A DNA stretch of 5,160 nt from a bacterium HR27 (GTDB lineage Bacteria; Chloroflexota; Chloroflexia; Thermomicrobiales; Thermomicrobiaceae). The notes beneath the pieces are model-generated. The model was not told the DNA's origin. It saw nothing but the letters and a program-made list of their open reading frames with translations, and made no database searches. Location of the stretch: assembly GCA_002898975.1 (NCBI GenBank), contig BEID01000146.1, forward strand, positions 1-5,160, read 5' to 3'. Position 1 is the first letter of the stretch. Every line of letters starts with the position of its first letter. Positions 1-5,050 of the stretch are shown one piece after another. The position numbers and the translations under genes were made by a program.

Positions 1-1025
1 CCGGCAAGCCGACGCTCGTCGGGTTGACGGAGGCCGATTCCCGAGCCTGGAACGAAATCCTCGCGCGCTTCTTCTGGGCAACCGGCGTGCGGCCGGGAAC
101 CCGCGTCTGGCTGGCGGTGACGCTCGGCTGGTACATCCCTGGTCTCAGCTTCTACGAGGCGCTCCGCGAGATCCGCGCCACTGTCTACCCGTCCGGGACG
201 ATGGAAGCCTCCCGCACGTTCAACATCCTCCGCCGCGCTGGGGTCGACTACATGGTCTCCAGCCCGACCTTCGTCAATTACCTGACGAACGTCGCGCGCG
301 AACGGCTGGGTATCGACCCTGCCTCGTTCGGGCTGAAGGCGATGGCCCTGGGTGGCGAACCGGGAGCTGGGGTGCCGCAGATTCGACAACAGATCGAAGA
401 GACCTGGCAGTGCAAAGTGTACGACGCGATGGGCACTGCCGATTTCGCGCCGATCCTGTGGACGGAGTGCGAGGCCCAGGCCGGGATGCACTTCATCGGG
501 CAAGGGTTCGTGATCGTCGAATTCATCGACCCGACGACCGGTCAGCCGGTCGAGCCGAAAGAGGGGATGCTCGCGGAACTGGCGTATACAGCGATCGCCC
601 GCGAGTGCGTCCCGCTCATCCGCTTCCGGATCGGGGATCTCGTACGGATCGAAGGAACCGACACCTGCGTATGCGGCCGCACCGGGATACGGATCCGGTG
701 CGTCGGCCGCGTCGACGATATGTTCATCGTCCGCGGCGTCAACGTGTTCCCGAGTGCGGTCGCAGACGTCATCGCCTCGTTTCGCCCGCGAGTGACCGGC
801 GAGTTCCAGATCCGCCTGCCCCCGCGCGGCCTCCCGATCGAGCCCCCTGTGCCGATCGTCGTCGAGTGCGGCCCTGAGCCGGGTGACCTCCACAAGCTCA
901 AGAAGGACATCGAAGAAGCGATCCGCGCCCAGCTCATCTTCCGGGCGAACGTCCTCCTCGTTCCCTACGGCGAACTCGCTCCGACCGGCGCCATGAAGCG
1001 CCAGGTGATCGTCCGGAGCGAGTGA
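1..1025 (+). CDS. Phenylacetate-CoA ligase family protein (AMP-forming adenylating enzyme), 5' end outside window
   Basis: Family members activate a carboxylic acid, classically an aryl acid such as phenylacetate, with ATP and transfer it to CoA in the cytoplasm. The frame is open from base 3 and begins GKPTLVG, the end of the conserved SGTTGKPT nucleotide-binding loop. The TTG at 24 is therefore an internal codon, and roughly 100 N-terminal residues lie left of the window. Numbering from codon 24, I see GGEPG (110-114), the DAMGTADF adenine-binding region (134-141), TECEAQ (147-152), PLIRFRIGDL (197-206), the CVCGRTG cysteine pair (215-221) and the hinge GRVDDMFIVRGVNVFP (228-243) opening the C-terminal lid domain. 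The end, TGAMKRQV, sits where the catalytic lysine is usually in a GKxxR context, so K325 is the likely but unproven equivalent. The acid substrate cannot be told: no phenylacetate-pathway genes are in view. The stop is TGA at 1023-1025, with no clear intrinsic terminator after it. Family assignment is firm; substrate is unknown. Confidence 0.93.
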   Translation, partial: GKPTLVGLTEADSRAWNEILARFFWATGVRPGTRVWLAVTLGWYIPGLSFYEALREIRATVYPSGTMEASRTFNILRRAGVDYMVSSPTFVNYLTNVARERLGIDPASFGLKAMALGGEPGAGVPQIRQQIEETWQCKVYDAMGTADFAPILWTECEAQAGMHFIGQGFVIVEFIDPTTGQPVEPKEGMLAELAYTAIARECVPLIRFRIGDLVRIEGTDTCVCGRTGIRIRCVGRVDDMFIVRGVNVFPSAVADVIASFRPRVTGEFQIRLPPRGLPIEPPVPIVVECGPEPGDLHKLKKDIEEAIRAQLIFRANVLLVPYGELAPTGAMKRQVIVRSE

Positions 1026-1185
1026 GCGCAACGCGCGCCTGACCTCCCCGACTCAGCCGAAGATCTCTTTCTACCCCCGCGCCGTCGCTGGCACTGGGGA
1101 ATGCTGTGCCGCCCACCGCAGTTTCGCCCGTACATCCCGCCTCTCCGGTACCGGGGCAGCACATAATGTGCCACCGTTCCGGTCG

Positions 1186-1206
1186 GGGTCAGGCGTTGCC
1201 TCGCCC
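1186..1206 (+). repeat. Hybrid imperfect palindrome, probable remnant of a fourth repeat copy
   Basis: The left arm GGGTCAGGC (1186-1194) is the arm type used by the right-end hairpin of copies B and C. The right arm GCCTCGCCC (1198-1206) is the type used by the left-end hairpin of all three copies. The arms still match at 7 of 9 positions around a GTT loop. It is followed by CCTCGCCCC (1214-1222), another loose arm. No GTAG or CTAC flank is present, so this looks like a decayed or recombined piece of the same element family. Confidence 0.5.
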
Positions 1207-1228
1207 GGGATCCCCTCGCCCCCATTCT

Positions 1229-1332
1229 GTAGGGGCGAGGCGTGCCTCGCCCGTCCGCGCCAAAGGCGCAGCATCCCTCCCTCGCGTTGCCGGCCCTTTG
1301 GGCCGGATGGGTCACGCACGCGTGACCCCTAC
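1229..1332 (+). repeat. BIME-like composite palindromic repeat, copy A (104 bp)
   Basis: This is the most compact intact copy. It starts with GTAG (1229-1232), directly followed by hairpin I, GGGCGAGGCGTGCCTCGCCC (1233-1252, 9-bp perfect arms). Next come hairpin II, GCGCC-AAA-GGCGC (1257-1269), a linker, hairpin III, CCGGCCC-TTT-GGGCCGG (1290-1306), and hairpin IV, GGGTCACGCACGCGTGACCC (1309-1328). Hairpin IV directly abuts CTAC (1329-1332). The two ends are thus GTAG-plus-hairpin in opposite orientations, with GTAGGGG/CCCCTAC as terminal inverted repeats. Bases 1229-1314 match 1405-1490 of copy B at 84 of 86 positions; the only differences are GT versus AA at 1253-1254. It encodes no protein. 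Confidence 0.9.
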
Positions 1333-1404
1333 AAGGGAAATGGCCGGTGTCTGAGGGCAACGGTGGACCGTGACCGATCACGGTCAGTACGTCGTCGGCG
1401 TCCC
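1333..1404 (+). repeat. Diverged spacer between repeat copies A and B, with its own hairpin
   Basis: This 72-bp spacer resembles the 73-bp spacer at 1532-1604 (about 60% by eye without gaps, higher in the right half), so the spacers are part of the duplicated unit. It contains a perfect 8-bp stem with a four-base loop, GACCGTGA-CCGA-TCACGGTC (1366-1385). The inner GTGA-NNNN-TCAC core is kept in the other spacer at 1569-1580. Confidence 0.6.
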
Positions 1405-1531
1405 GTAGGGGCGAGGCGTGCCTCGCCCAACCGCGCCAAAGGCGCAGCATCCCTCCCTCGCGTTGCCGGCCCTTTGGGCCGGATGGGTCAGGCGTGCGTG
1501 ACCCGAAGGGTCAGGCACGCCTGACCCCTAC
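1405..1531 (+). repeat. BIME-like composite palindromic repeat, copy B (127 bp, extra hairpin)
   Basis: The order is as in copy A: GTAG (1405-1408), hairpin I (1409-1428), hairpin II (1433-1445), hairpin III (1466-1482). The right end then differs. A first right-end palindrome (1485-1504) joins a GGGTCAGGC arm to a GCGTGACCC arm and has one mismatched pair. After GAA comes a second, perfect palindrome, GGGTCAGGCACGCCTGACCC (1508-1527), directly followed by CTAC (1528-1531). Copy B is thus copy A's design with one extra palindrome of about 23 bp at the right end. Confidence 0.9.
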
Positions 1532-1604
1532 ACAGAAAACGGCGACGCTGCAGCGGCGACCGTCGGCAGTGATCGCTCACGGTGGGTGCATCGTTTGCGG
1601 CTCT
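1532..1604 (+). repeat. Diverged spacer between repeat copies B and C
   Basis: This 73-bp spacer is similar in length and sequence to the one at 1333-1404. It keeps a GTGA-TCGC-TCAC mini-hairpin (1569-1580) where the other spacer has a longer perfect stem. No coding potential is evident. Confidence 0.55.
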
Positions 1605-1746
1605 GTAGGGGCGAGGCGTGCCTCGCCCAGCCGCACCGTCAGGTGCGGCAATCGTCACGTCCGTGCCCTCCGTGCCGGTGCCTCGGCGTGGGAACGGGGT
1701 TTGCCGGCCCTCCCGGGCCGGACGGGTCAGGCGGTGCCTGACCCCG
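1605..1746 (+). repeat. BIME-like composite palindromic repeat, copy C (degenerate, about 142 bp)
   Basis: The left end is intact: GTAG (1605-1608) and hairpin I (1609-1628), identical to A and B. Hairpin II is changed but still perfect, CCGCACC-GTCA-GGTGCGG (1631-1648). The linker is longer and unrelated to that of A and B. Hairpin III is CCGGCCC-TCCC-GGGCCGG (1704-1721), with the stem kept and the loop changed. Hairpin IV is GGGTCAGGC-GGT-GCCTGACCC (1724-1744), 9 bp and perfect. The terminal CTAC is lost, the bases after the stem reading CGCC. This is the oldest-looking or most altered copy. Confidence 0.8.
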
Positions 1747-1858
1747 CCACGACGCACCTGCTCGCCTACGCCGGTCTGGGAGGAGCACGGCACCTCTTCG
1801 CGCCATCGCACAGGATGATTCGAGAGCGCCAGGGGAGCGATCATGCGGGCGACGCGCC

Positions 1859-1915
1859 GTCCCGCTCCTCGTGGCTCGTCCAGCATCCGTGCCGAGCACA
1901 TCGAGGAGCAGGGAC
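1859..1915. other. Long bulged hairpin (57 nt), possible structured RNA or cruciform
   Basis: The arm GTCCCGCTCCTCGTGGCTCG (1859-1878) pairs over its whole 20 bases with 1893-1915 if three single bases, A1898, T1901 and A1910, bulge out of the right arm. The 14-base apical loop can form a further GCA/TGC mini-stem (1883-1885/1890-1892). It lies 82 bp beyond the aldolase stop codon. No T-run follows on either strand, so it is not a standard intrinsic terminator. A small ORF starting at 1843 passes through it but has no recognisable product. The structure is plain in the sequence; whether it is transcribed or functional is unknown. Confidence 0.55.
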
Positions 1916-1996
1916 TGCCCAACCCTTCAGCGCGGGGGTCGACACTCGTCGAGCGTGGTGCCGCGCCGTCACCCGAAACGACGGCGTGCAGTGCAG

Positions 1997-3046
1997 TCAA
2001 GAGCCCGCATACCGATGGGACAGCACGACTCGGCGGACGGCAGCGATCGCCCGCTCGATGTCGTCACGCGTCACGTCCAGATGGGTCACCGCCCGGACGC
2101 GATACTCTCCGACCGCGCCCATGCGAACCCCCTCAGCCAGCAGGGCCTGGGTAAACGCCTGCGCCGTCATGCCGGTGTCACGGACGTCGAAGTAGACCAA
2201 GTTGGTCTCGACTTCGGCCGGATCGATACCGATGCCGGGCGTCTCCGCGAGTCCTTCAGCGAGCAAGCGGGCATTGGCATGGTCTTCAGCCAGCCGATCG
2301 ACGTGGTGCTGGAGCGCGTAGATGCCAGCCGCAGCGAGAATGCCAGCCTGCCGCATGGCACCGCCGAACATCTGCTTGTACCGCCGTGCCAGCCGGATCG
2401 TTTCGCGGTCACCGGCGAGCACTGCACCGACCGGGCAACCGAGCCCCTTCGACAGGTCGATCCAGACCGTATCGACCTCGCGGCACCAGACTGTAGTCGG
2501 AATGCCGGTCGCAACCACCGCATTCAAGAGACGAGCACCGTCCATGTGGACTTTGAGCCCCAGGCGATGGGCAGTCTGACAGACGGCTTCCAGCGTCTCC
2601 AGCGGCCAGATCTTGCCGCCACCGCGGTTGTGCGTGTTCTCGATGCAGACGAGCGTCGTCGGCGGCGTGTGCACCCCGTCACCTGGGTCGGCTGCAGCTG
2701 CGACCTGCTCTGGCCCGAAGACACCACGTACCCCATCAACGAGATAGGTCAAGACGCCGCAGACGAGCCCCGCCCCGCCGGCCTCCGAGGTGACCGGGTG
2801 CGCCGTTCGCTCGATGATGATTCGATCACCCGGCCGTGTATGCACCTTGATACCGATCAGATTGCACATCGTACCGGAGGGCAAGAACAGCGCGGCCTCC
2901 TTACCAGTCAGTTCAGCGACCATTTCCTGGAGCCGGTTGACGGATGGGTCTTCGCCGAGTTGCTCGTCGCCGACTTCCGCTTCGGCCATAACGCGCCGCA
3001 TTTCGGGGGTCGGACGCGTGACGGTATCGCTGATGAGATCGATCAT
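1997..3046 (-). CDS. ltaE: Low-specificity L-threonine aldolase
   Basis: This cytoplasmic pyridoxal-phosphate enzyme (fold type I) cleaves L-threonine or allo-threonine to glycine and acetaldehyde. At 349 residues it has the normal family length. It begins with the typical [21 protein letters not shown] (57-60) belongs to the cofactor-phosphate site and H83 is the conserved active-site histidine in ERTAHP. D169 and R172 in [10 protein letters not shown] contact the cofactor ring and substrate. K200 in [11 protein letters not shown] is the Schiff-base lysine, followed by GGAMRQAG (228-235) and the substrate-binding arginine R318 in [10 protein letters not shown]. All key residues are present, so it should be active. 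The ATG at 3046 is chosen because the family N-terminus starts exactly there and an AAGGAG site (3062-3057 on this strand) lies 10 nt upstream. It is transcribed away from the transporter gene and converges on the ligase gene. The final residues, HRYAGS, are unremarkable. Confidence 0.96.
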   Translation of the reverse strand: MIDLISDTVTRPTPEMRRVMAEAEVGDEQLGEDPSVNRLQEMVAELTGKEAALFLPSGTMCNLIGIKVHTRPGDRIIIERTAHPVTSEAGGAGLVCGVLTYLVDGVRGVFGPEQVAAAADPGDGVHTPPTTLVCIENTHNRGGGKIWPLETLEAVCQTAHRLGLKVHMDGARLLNAVVATGIPTTVWCREVDTVWIDLSKGLGCPVGAVLAGDRETIRLARRYKQMFGGAMRQAGILAAAGIYALQHHVDRLAEDHANARLLAEGLAETPGIGIDPAEVETNLVYFDVRDTGMTAQAFTQALLAEGVRMGAVGEYRVRAVTHLDVTRDDIERAIAAVRRVVLSHRYAGS

Positions 3047-3104
3047 CCTGCACTCGCTCCTTCCTCGCTCGCGCTACGCGGCGACCCGATACCGCACGGT
3101 ACCC

Positions 3105-3137
3105 ATTATCGGACGAAGGCAGCGAGTCGCGCGACAA
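3105..3137 (-). promoter_or_regulatory. Tentative promoter for threonine aldolase gene
   Basis: On the minus strand GATAAT (3110-3105) matches the -10 consensus at five of six bases. The best -35-like hexamer, TTGTCG (3137-3132), is 21 bases away, longer than the usual 16-18, so it is weak. A start near 3098 would give a leader of about 50 nt containing the AAGGAG ribosome site. Confidence 0.3.
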
Positions 3138-3176
3138 CATGCTCGCCAGAGCCATCCACAACGACGCAGCTCGGGC

Positions 3177-3208
3177 TCGACGCGGGGTCGACCGGTTCCC
3201 CGTATACT
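3177..3208 (+). promoter_or_regulatory. Tentative promoter for the transporter gene
   Basis: TATACT (3203-3208) matches the -10 consensus at five of six bases and stands out in GC-rich sequence. A -35-like TCGACG (3177-3182) is 20 bases upstream, so it is poor in both spacing and match. Transcription would begin near A3216, leaving a short leader of about 16 nt that includes the GGGGG run just before the ATG at 3232. Confidence 0.4.
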
Positions 3209-3231
3209 AGCCGCGATGGGCTGGGGGCCGG

Positions 3232-4431
3232 ATGGGAGACGAATCGACCCAGGCGAACGAATCCGTTCGCGCAACGGCATGGCGCCTCTTCGTCGGATCG
3301 CTCCTCAACGAGGGAGCGATCGGTTTCTTTTTCACGCTCTGGCCGCTCTACATCGCCTCGCTGGGCGCATCACCGTCCGAGATCGGTCTCGTGATCGGCA
3401 CTGCTGGGATCCTCCGGCTGTTCTTCCTGCTCCCATCAGGCTGGCTCGTCGATCGCCTGCCGCTGCGCCTCCTGATCGCCGGGATGCGTGCGGTCGCCGC
3501 TGTCGGGTTCGGACTGTGCGCTCTCGCTCGCGAGTGGTGGCAGCTCTTCCCCGGCATCGTCGCGATCAGTCTCGGTGTCGTGGCCTTTCCAGCGCTGAGC
3601 ACGTTGATCGCCGGCCTGACGAGCGAAGGCGAAGCACGGACACGGTACTTCACGCTGATCTACACGGTCGCCCCCTCGATCGCGACGATCGTGACGCCAG
3701 CAGCTGCCGGTTGGCTCGCCGAGCAATGGGGGCTGCGAGCGACACTGGTCGCAGCGAGCGCTGCGACGGCCTCAGCAGCGCTCATCTTTGCATCGCTTCG
3801 TCTTCCGGCTAACCTCGCGGTCAAACGGGGAGAAGGATCATATCGACAGCTCCTGACCATTCGTCCGATCGTCCTCTCGGCCATCCTCATGGTCGGGACG
3901 ATAGGCGGCATCATGGTCGGCTGGGTGCTAGCGCCGAACTATCTCCAGGAGATGCATGGTCTCCGCCTGGAACAGATCGGCTGGCTCGGCTCGATCGCAG
4001 CGGTCGGGAGCACCGCCTTGAGCCTGGCAGTCAGTCGCAACCGCTGGTTGCAAGATCCCTTCAATACACTGCTCATCGCCACCGGTGCCGTGGTTGTGGG
4101 ATTCCTCCTGCTGCTGGTCGGGAATCACTTCGCGCTCTTCGTCCTCGCGTACCTACTCCGCGGCGGTTTCCTGGTCGCCTGGTCCGCGTTCTACGCGCTC
4201 TTCGGACTCCTGACGCCCGAGCAGCTGCGGTCACGGGTGTTCGCTGTCGCGGAGATCCTCGGCGGACTCGGATCGACGATCGCCCCCTTCCTGGCCGGTA
4301 TCCTGTACGAGTTGGACACACGCCTGCCTATCATCGCGGGTCTCGTGTGCACGGCGATCGTCGTCGTGACGACGCGACTCGTCCAGCGCAGGACGCGTCA
4401 GCCCCTTGCTTTCGCTGGCACGCTACGGTGA
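3232..4431 (+). CDS. Major facilitator superfamily (MFS) transporter
   Basis: This is an inner-membrane secondary transporter of 399 residues, a normal MFS length. About 12 membrane helices are visible in two halves, at roughly 18-42, 50-70, 78-98, 102-128, 140-163, 168-188, then 212-235, 248-266, 278-296, 298-325, 337-358 and 364-382. A charged loop (189-210, with KRGEGSYR) joins the halves. GWLVDRLPLRLLI (70-82) is the signature loop between helices 2 and 3, with D74 and R75 as the key charges. The TPAAAGWLAEQWGLRATL stretch (155-172) after helix 5 is also typical. The ATG at 3232 follows a GGGGG run (3223-3227). An earlier ATG at 3216 is out of frame. The family is clear, but the substrate is not: the helix pattern fits drug efflux or sugar/metabolite carriers alike. 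The next gene starts 5 bp after its stop, suggesting one transcript. Confidence 0.92.
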   Translation: MGDESTQANESVRATAWRLFVGSLLNEGAIGFFFTLWPLYIASLGASPSEIGLVIGTAGILRLFFLLPSGWLVDRLPLRLLIAGMRAVAAVGFGLCALAREWWQLFPGIVAISLGVVAFPALSTLIAGLTSEGEARTRYFTLIYTVAPSIATIVTPAAAGWLAEQWGLRATLVAASAATASAALIFASLRLPANLAVKRGEGSYRQLLTIRPIVLSAILMVGTIGGIMVGWVLAPNYLQEMHGLRLEQIGWLGSIAAVGSTALSLAVSRNRWLQDPFNTLLIATGAVVVGFLLLLVGNHFALFVLAYLLRGGFLVAWSAFYALFGLLTPEQLRSRVFAVAEILGGLGSTIAPFLAGILYELDTRLPIIAGLVCTAIVVVTTRLVQRRTRQPLAFAGTLR

Positions 4432-4436
4432 GATCG

Positions 4437-4928
4437 ATGCCCCGTCCGCTCCGTCGTGCCACGCCATCCGCTGAGCGCCACCAGCGTGCAGTGGAGTGGG
4501 AACGCTGGTTCCGGGGAGAGAGTTCGCAAGCAGCCTATCGCATCGAACTGACGCGACTCACTGGTCTGGCTCCTGAAGTCGGCGGGAAACTGGTCGAAGA
4601 TGTGGCAGACCTTCTGGTCGATCGGGTTCCCGCGTCACTCGGCGTCCCTGCACTGCTCGCGATCTCCGTGCTGGTCAGTCATGCGCCGAAAGCGAGCGAA
4701 GCCAGCCGCGTGCTCCTCCTCGCGATCACCGAGGAACTCGCACCGGCTCATGCACGCACCGTTTTGGAGAACCTGGCACTCGCCTGGCACGCCAGCCAGT
4801 GCATTTTCGCGACCGATCGCCGGCGTGCGTTTCTCCGTGCCGAGTTGCTCCAGACCATCCGCCGTCTGGAAGCGAGCAATGCGCCGGGAGTCGACGCTAT
4901 CACTGCGATCCTCGCGGTGCTAGACTGA
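4437..4928 (+). CDS. Conserved-looking hypothetical protein, 163 residues, helical, function unknown
   Basis: I do not recognise this protein. It has a basic N-terminus (MPRPLRRATPSAERHQRAVE), then a WERWFRGES segment (21-29), then what look like successive amphipathic or hydrophobic helices: 48-63, 69-83, 87-101, 104-121, 128-147 and 153-163. There is no signal peptide, no clear membrane span and no cysteine-cluster or nucleotide-binding motif. The helix-after-helix pattern could be an all-alpha repeat fold, but that is only an impression. The ATG at 4437 is preferred because GGTGAG (4427-4432), overlapping the transporter's stop codon, makes a plausible ribosome site 4 nt upstream. A GTG at 4428, overlapping that stop as GTGA, is in frame and is the alternative. 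Tight spacing points to translational coupling with the transporter, so a linked role is possible but unproven. Confidence 0.8.
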   Translation: MPRPLRRATPSAERHQRAVEWERWFRGESSQAAYRIELTRLTGLAPEVGGKLVEDVADLLVDRVPASLGVPALLAISVLVSHAPKASEASRVLLLAITEELAPAHARTVLENLALAWHASQCIFATDRRRAFLRAELLQTIRRLEASNAPGVDAITAILAVLD

Positions 4929-4954
4929 CCACCCGCATGGGAAGAAGGGGACGT

Positions 4955-4960
4955 TATACT
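4955..4960 (+). promoter_or_regulatory. Tentative -10 box (TATACT) before the right-edge gene
   Basis: This is the same hexamer as before the transporter gene and lies 27 bp after the stop of the preceding gene. I see no -35 hexamer at proper spacing. A start near 4967 would give a leader of about 84 nt. It suggests, weakly, that the last gene can be transcribed on its own. Confidence 0.3.
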
Positions 4961-4973
4961 GAAAGGCACCTGA

Positions 4974-5020
4974 GCAGCGGTCCGGGAGCAGGGCGAGGTA
5001 CGCTGGCGACCGCGCGCTGC
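4974..5020 (+). other. Stem-forming sequence in the leader of the right-edge gene
   Basis: GCGGTC (4977-4982) pairs with GACCGC (5008-5013). GCA (4974-4976) can add to the stem with TGC (5018-5020) across a GCGC bulge, or GCAGCG (4974-4979) can pair instead with CGCTGC (5015-5020). The loop is 25-35 nt. The two pairings are mutually exclusive. No known riboswitch motif was recognised. Confidence 0.3.
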
Positions 5021-5050
5021 CTCCCGCATGGTAGGAGTGGAGGGGCAGCG

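Larger units (their letters stand above)
1026..1996. other. 971-bp non-coding gap between convergent genes, rich in palindromes
   Basis: The ligase gene reads into this gap from the left and the threonine aldolase gene from the right, so both transcripts end here. Bases 1026-1185 hold no gene I can support, only weak dyads such as GGCAC/GTGCC (1090-1094/1106-1110) and GCACA/TGTGC around 1159-1171. Bases 1186-1746 hold the repeat array. Bases 1747-1858 show nothing convincing, 1859-1915 is a long hairpin, and 1916-1996 is featureless apart from TCGAC/GTCGA (1939-1943/1948-1952). Open frames across the gap have arginine- and proline-rich translations with no recognisable domain and pass straight through the palindromes, so I treat them as chance frames. 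No hairpin followed by a T-run, and no tRNA fold, was found. Confidence 0.75.

Noticed and set aside
24..26. TTG as the start codon of the ligase
   Set aside because: The frame is open upstream to base 3 and encodes GKPTLVG, the conserved continuation of the ATP-binding loop, so the gene starts outside the window.
1026..1066. Intrinsic terminator after the ligase gene
   Set aside because: The only nearby stem is GCGC-AAC-GCGC (4 bp, 1026-1036), and the next T-rich bases are about 30 nt away.
1229..1332. Transposon-type MITE with target-site duplication
   Set aside because: Terminal GTAGGGG/CCCCTAC repeats are present, but no direct target duplication flanks copy A or B. The GTAG-hairpin layout fits REP/BIME better.
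1229..1746. CRISPR array
   Set aside because: The repeated units are over 100 bp with several internal palindromes, there are only three, and the two spacers are homologous to each other. No cas gene is present.
1488..2000. Minus-strand frame of 170 codons and other frames through the repeat region
   Set aside because: They consist of translated palindromes and arginine-rich sequence with no recognisable domain, and they differ between repeat copies without preserving a protein.
1843..2154. Small plus-strand gene with a good-looking ribosome site (GGGGAG, 5 nt before the ATG)
   Set aside because: The translation is low-complexity (R, P, S, G), runs through the 1859-1915 hairpin, and its second half is antisense to the aldolase gene. 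It is kept only as a remote possibility.
1871..3394. Open frame of 507 codons on the plus strand
   Set aside because: It runs antisense across the whole threonine aldolase gene and into the transporter gene, with no domain or family resemblance. It is a mirror frame produced by high G+C codon bias.
2790..3812. Open frame of 340 codons on the plus strand
   Set aside because: It overlaps the aldolase gene antisense and the transporter gene out of frame. Its translation is arginine- and serine-rich without motifs, whereas the overlapped genes are clear family members.
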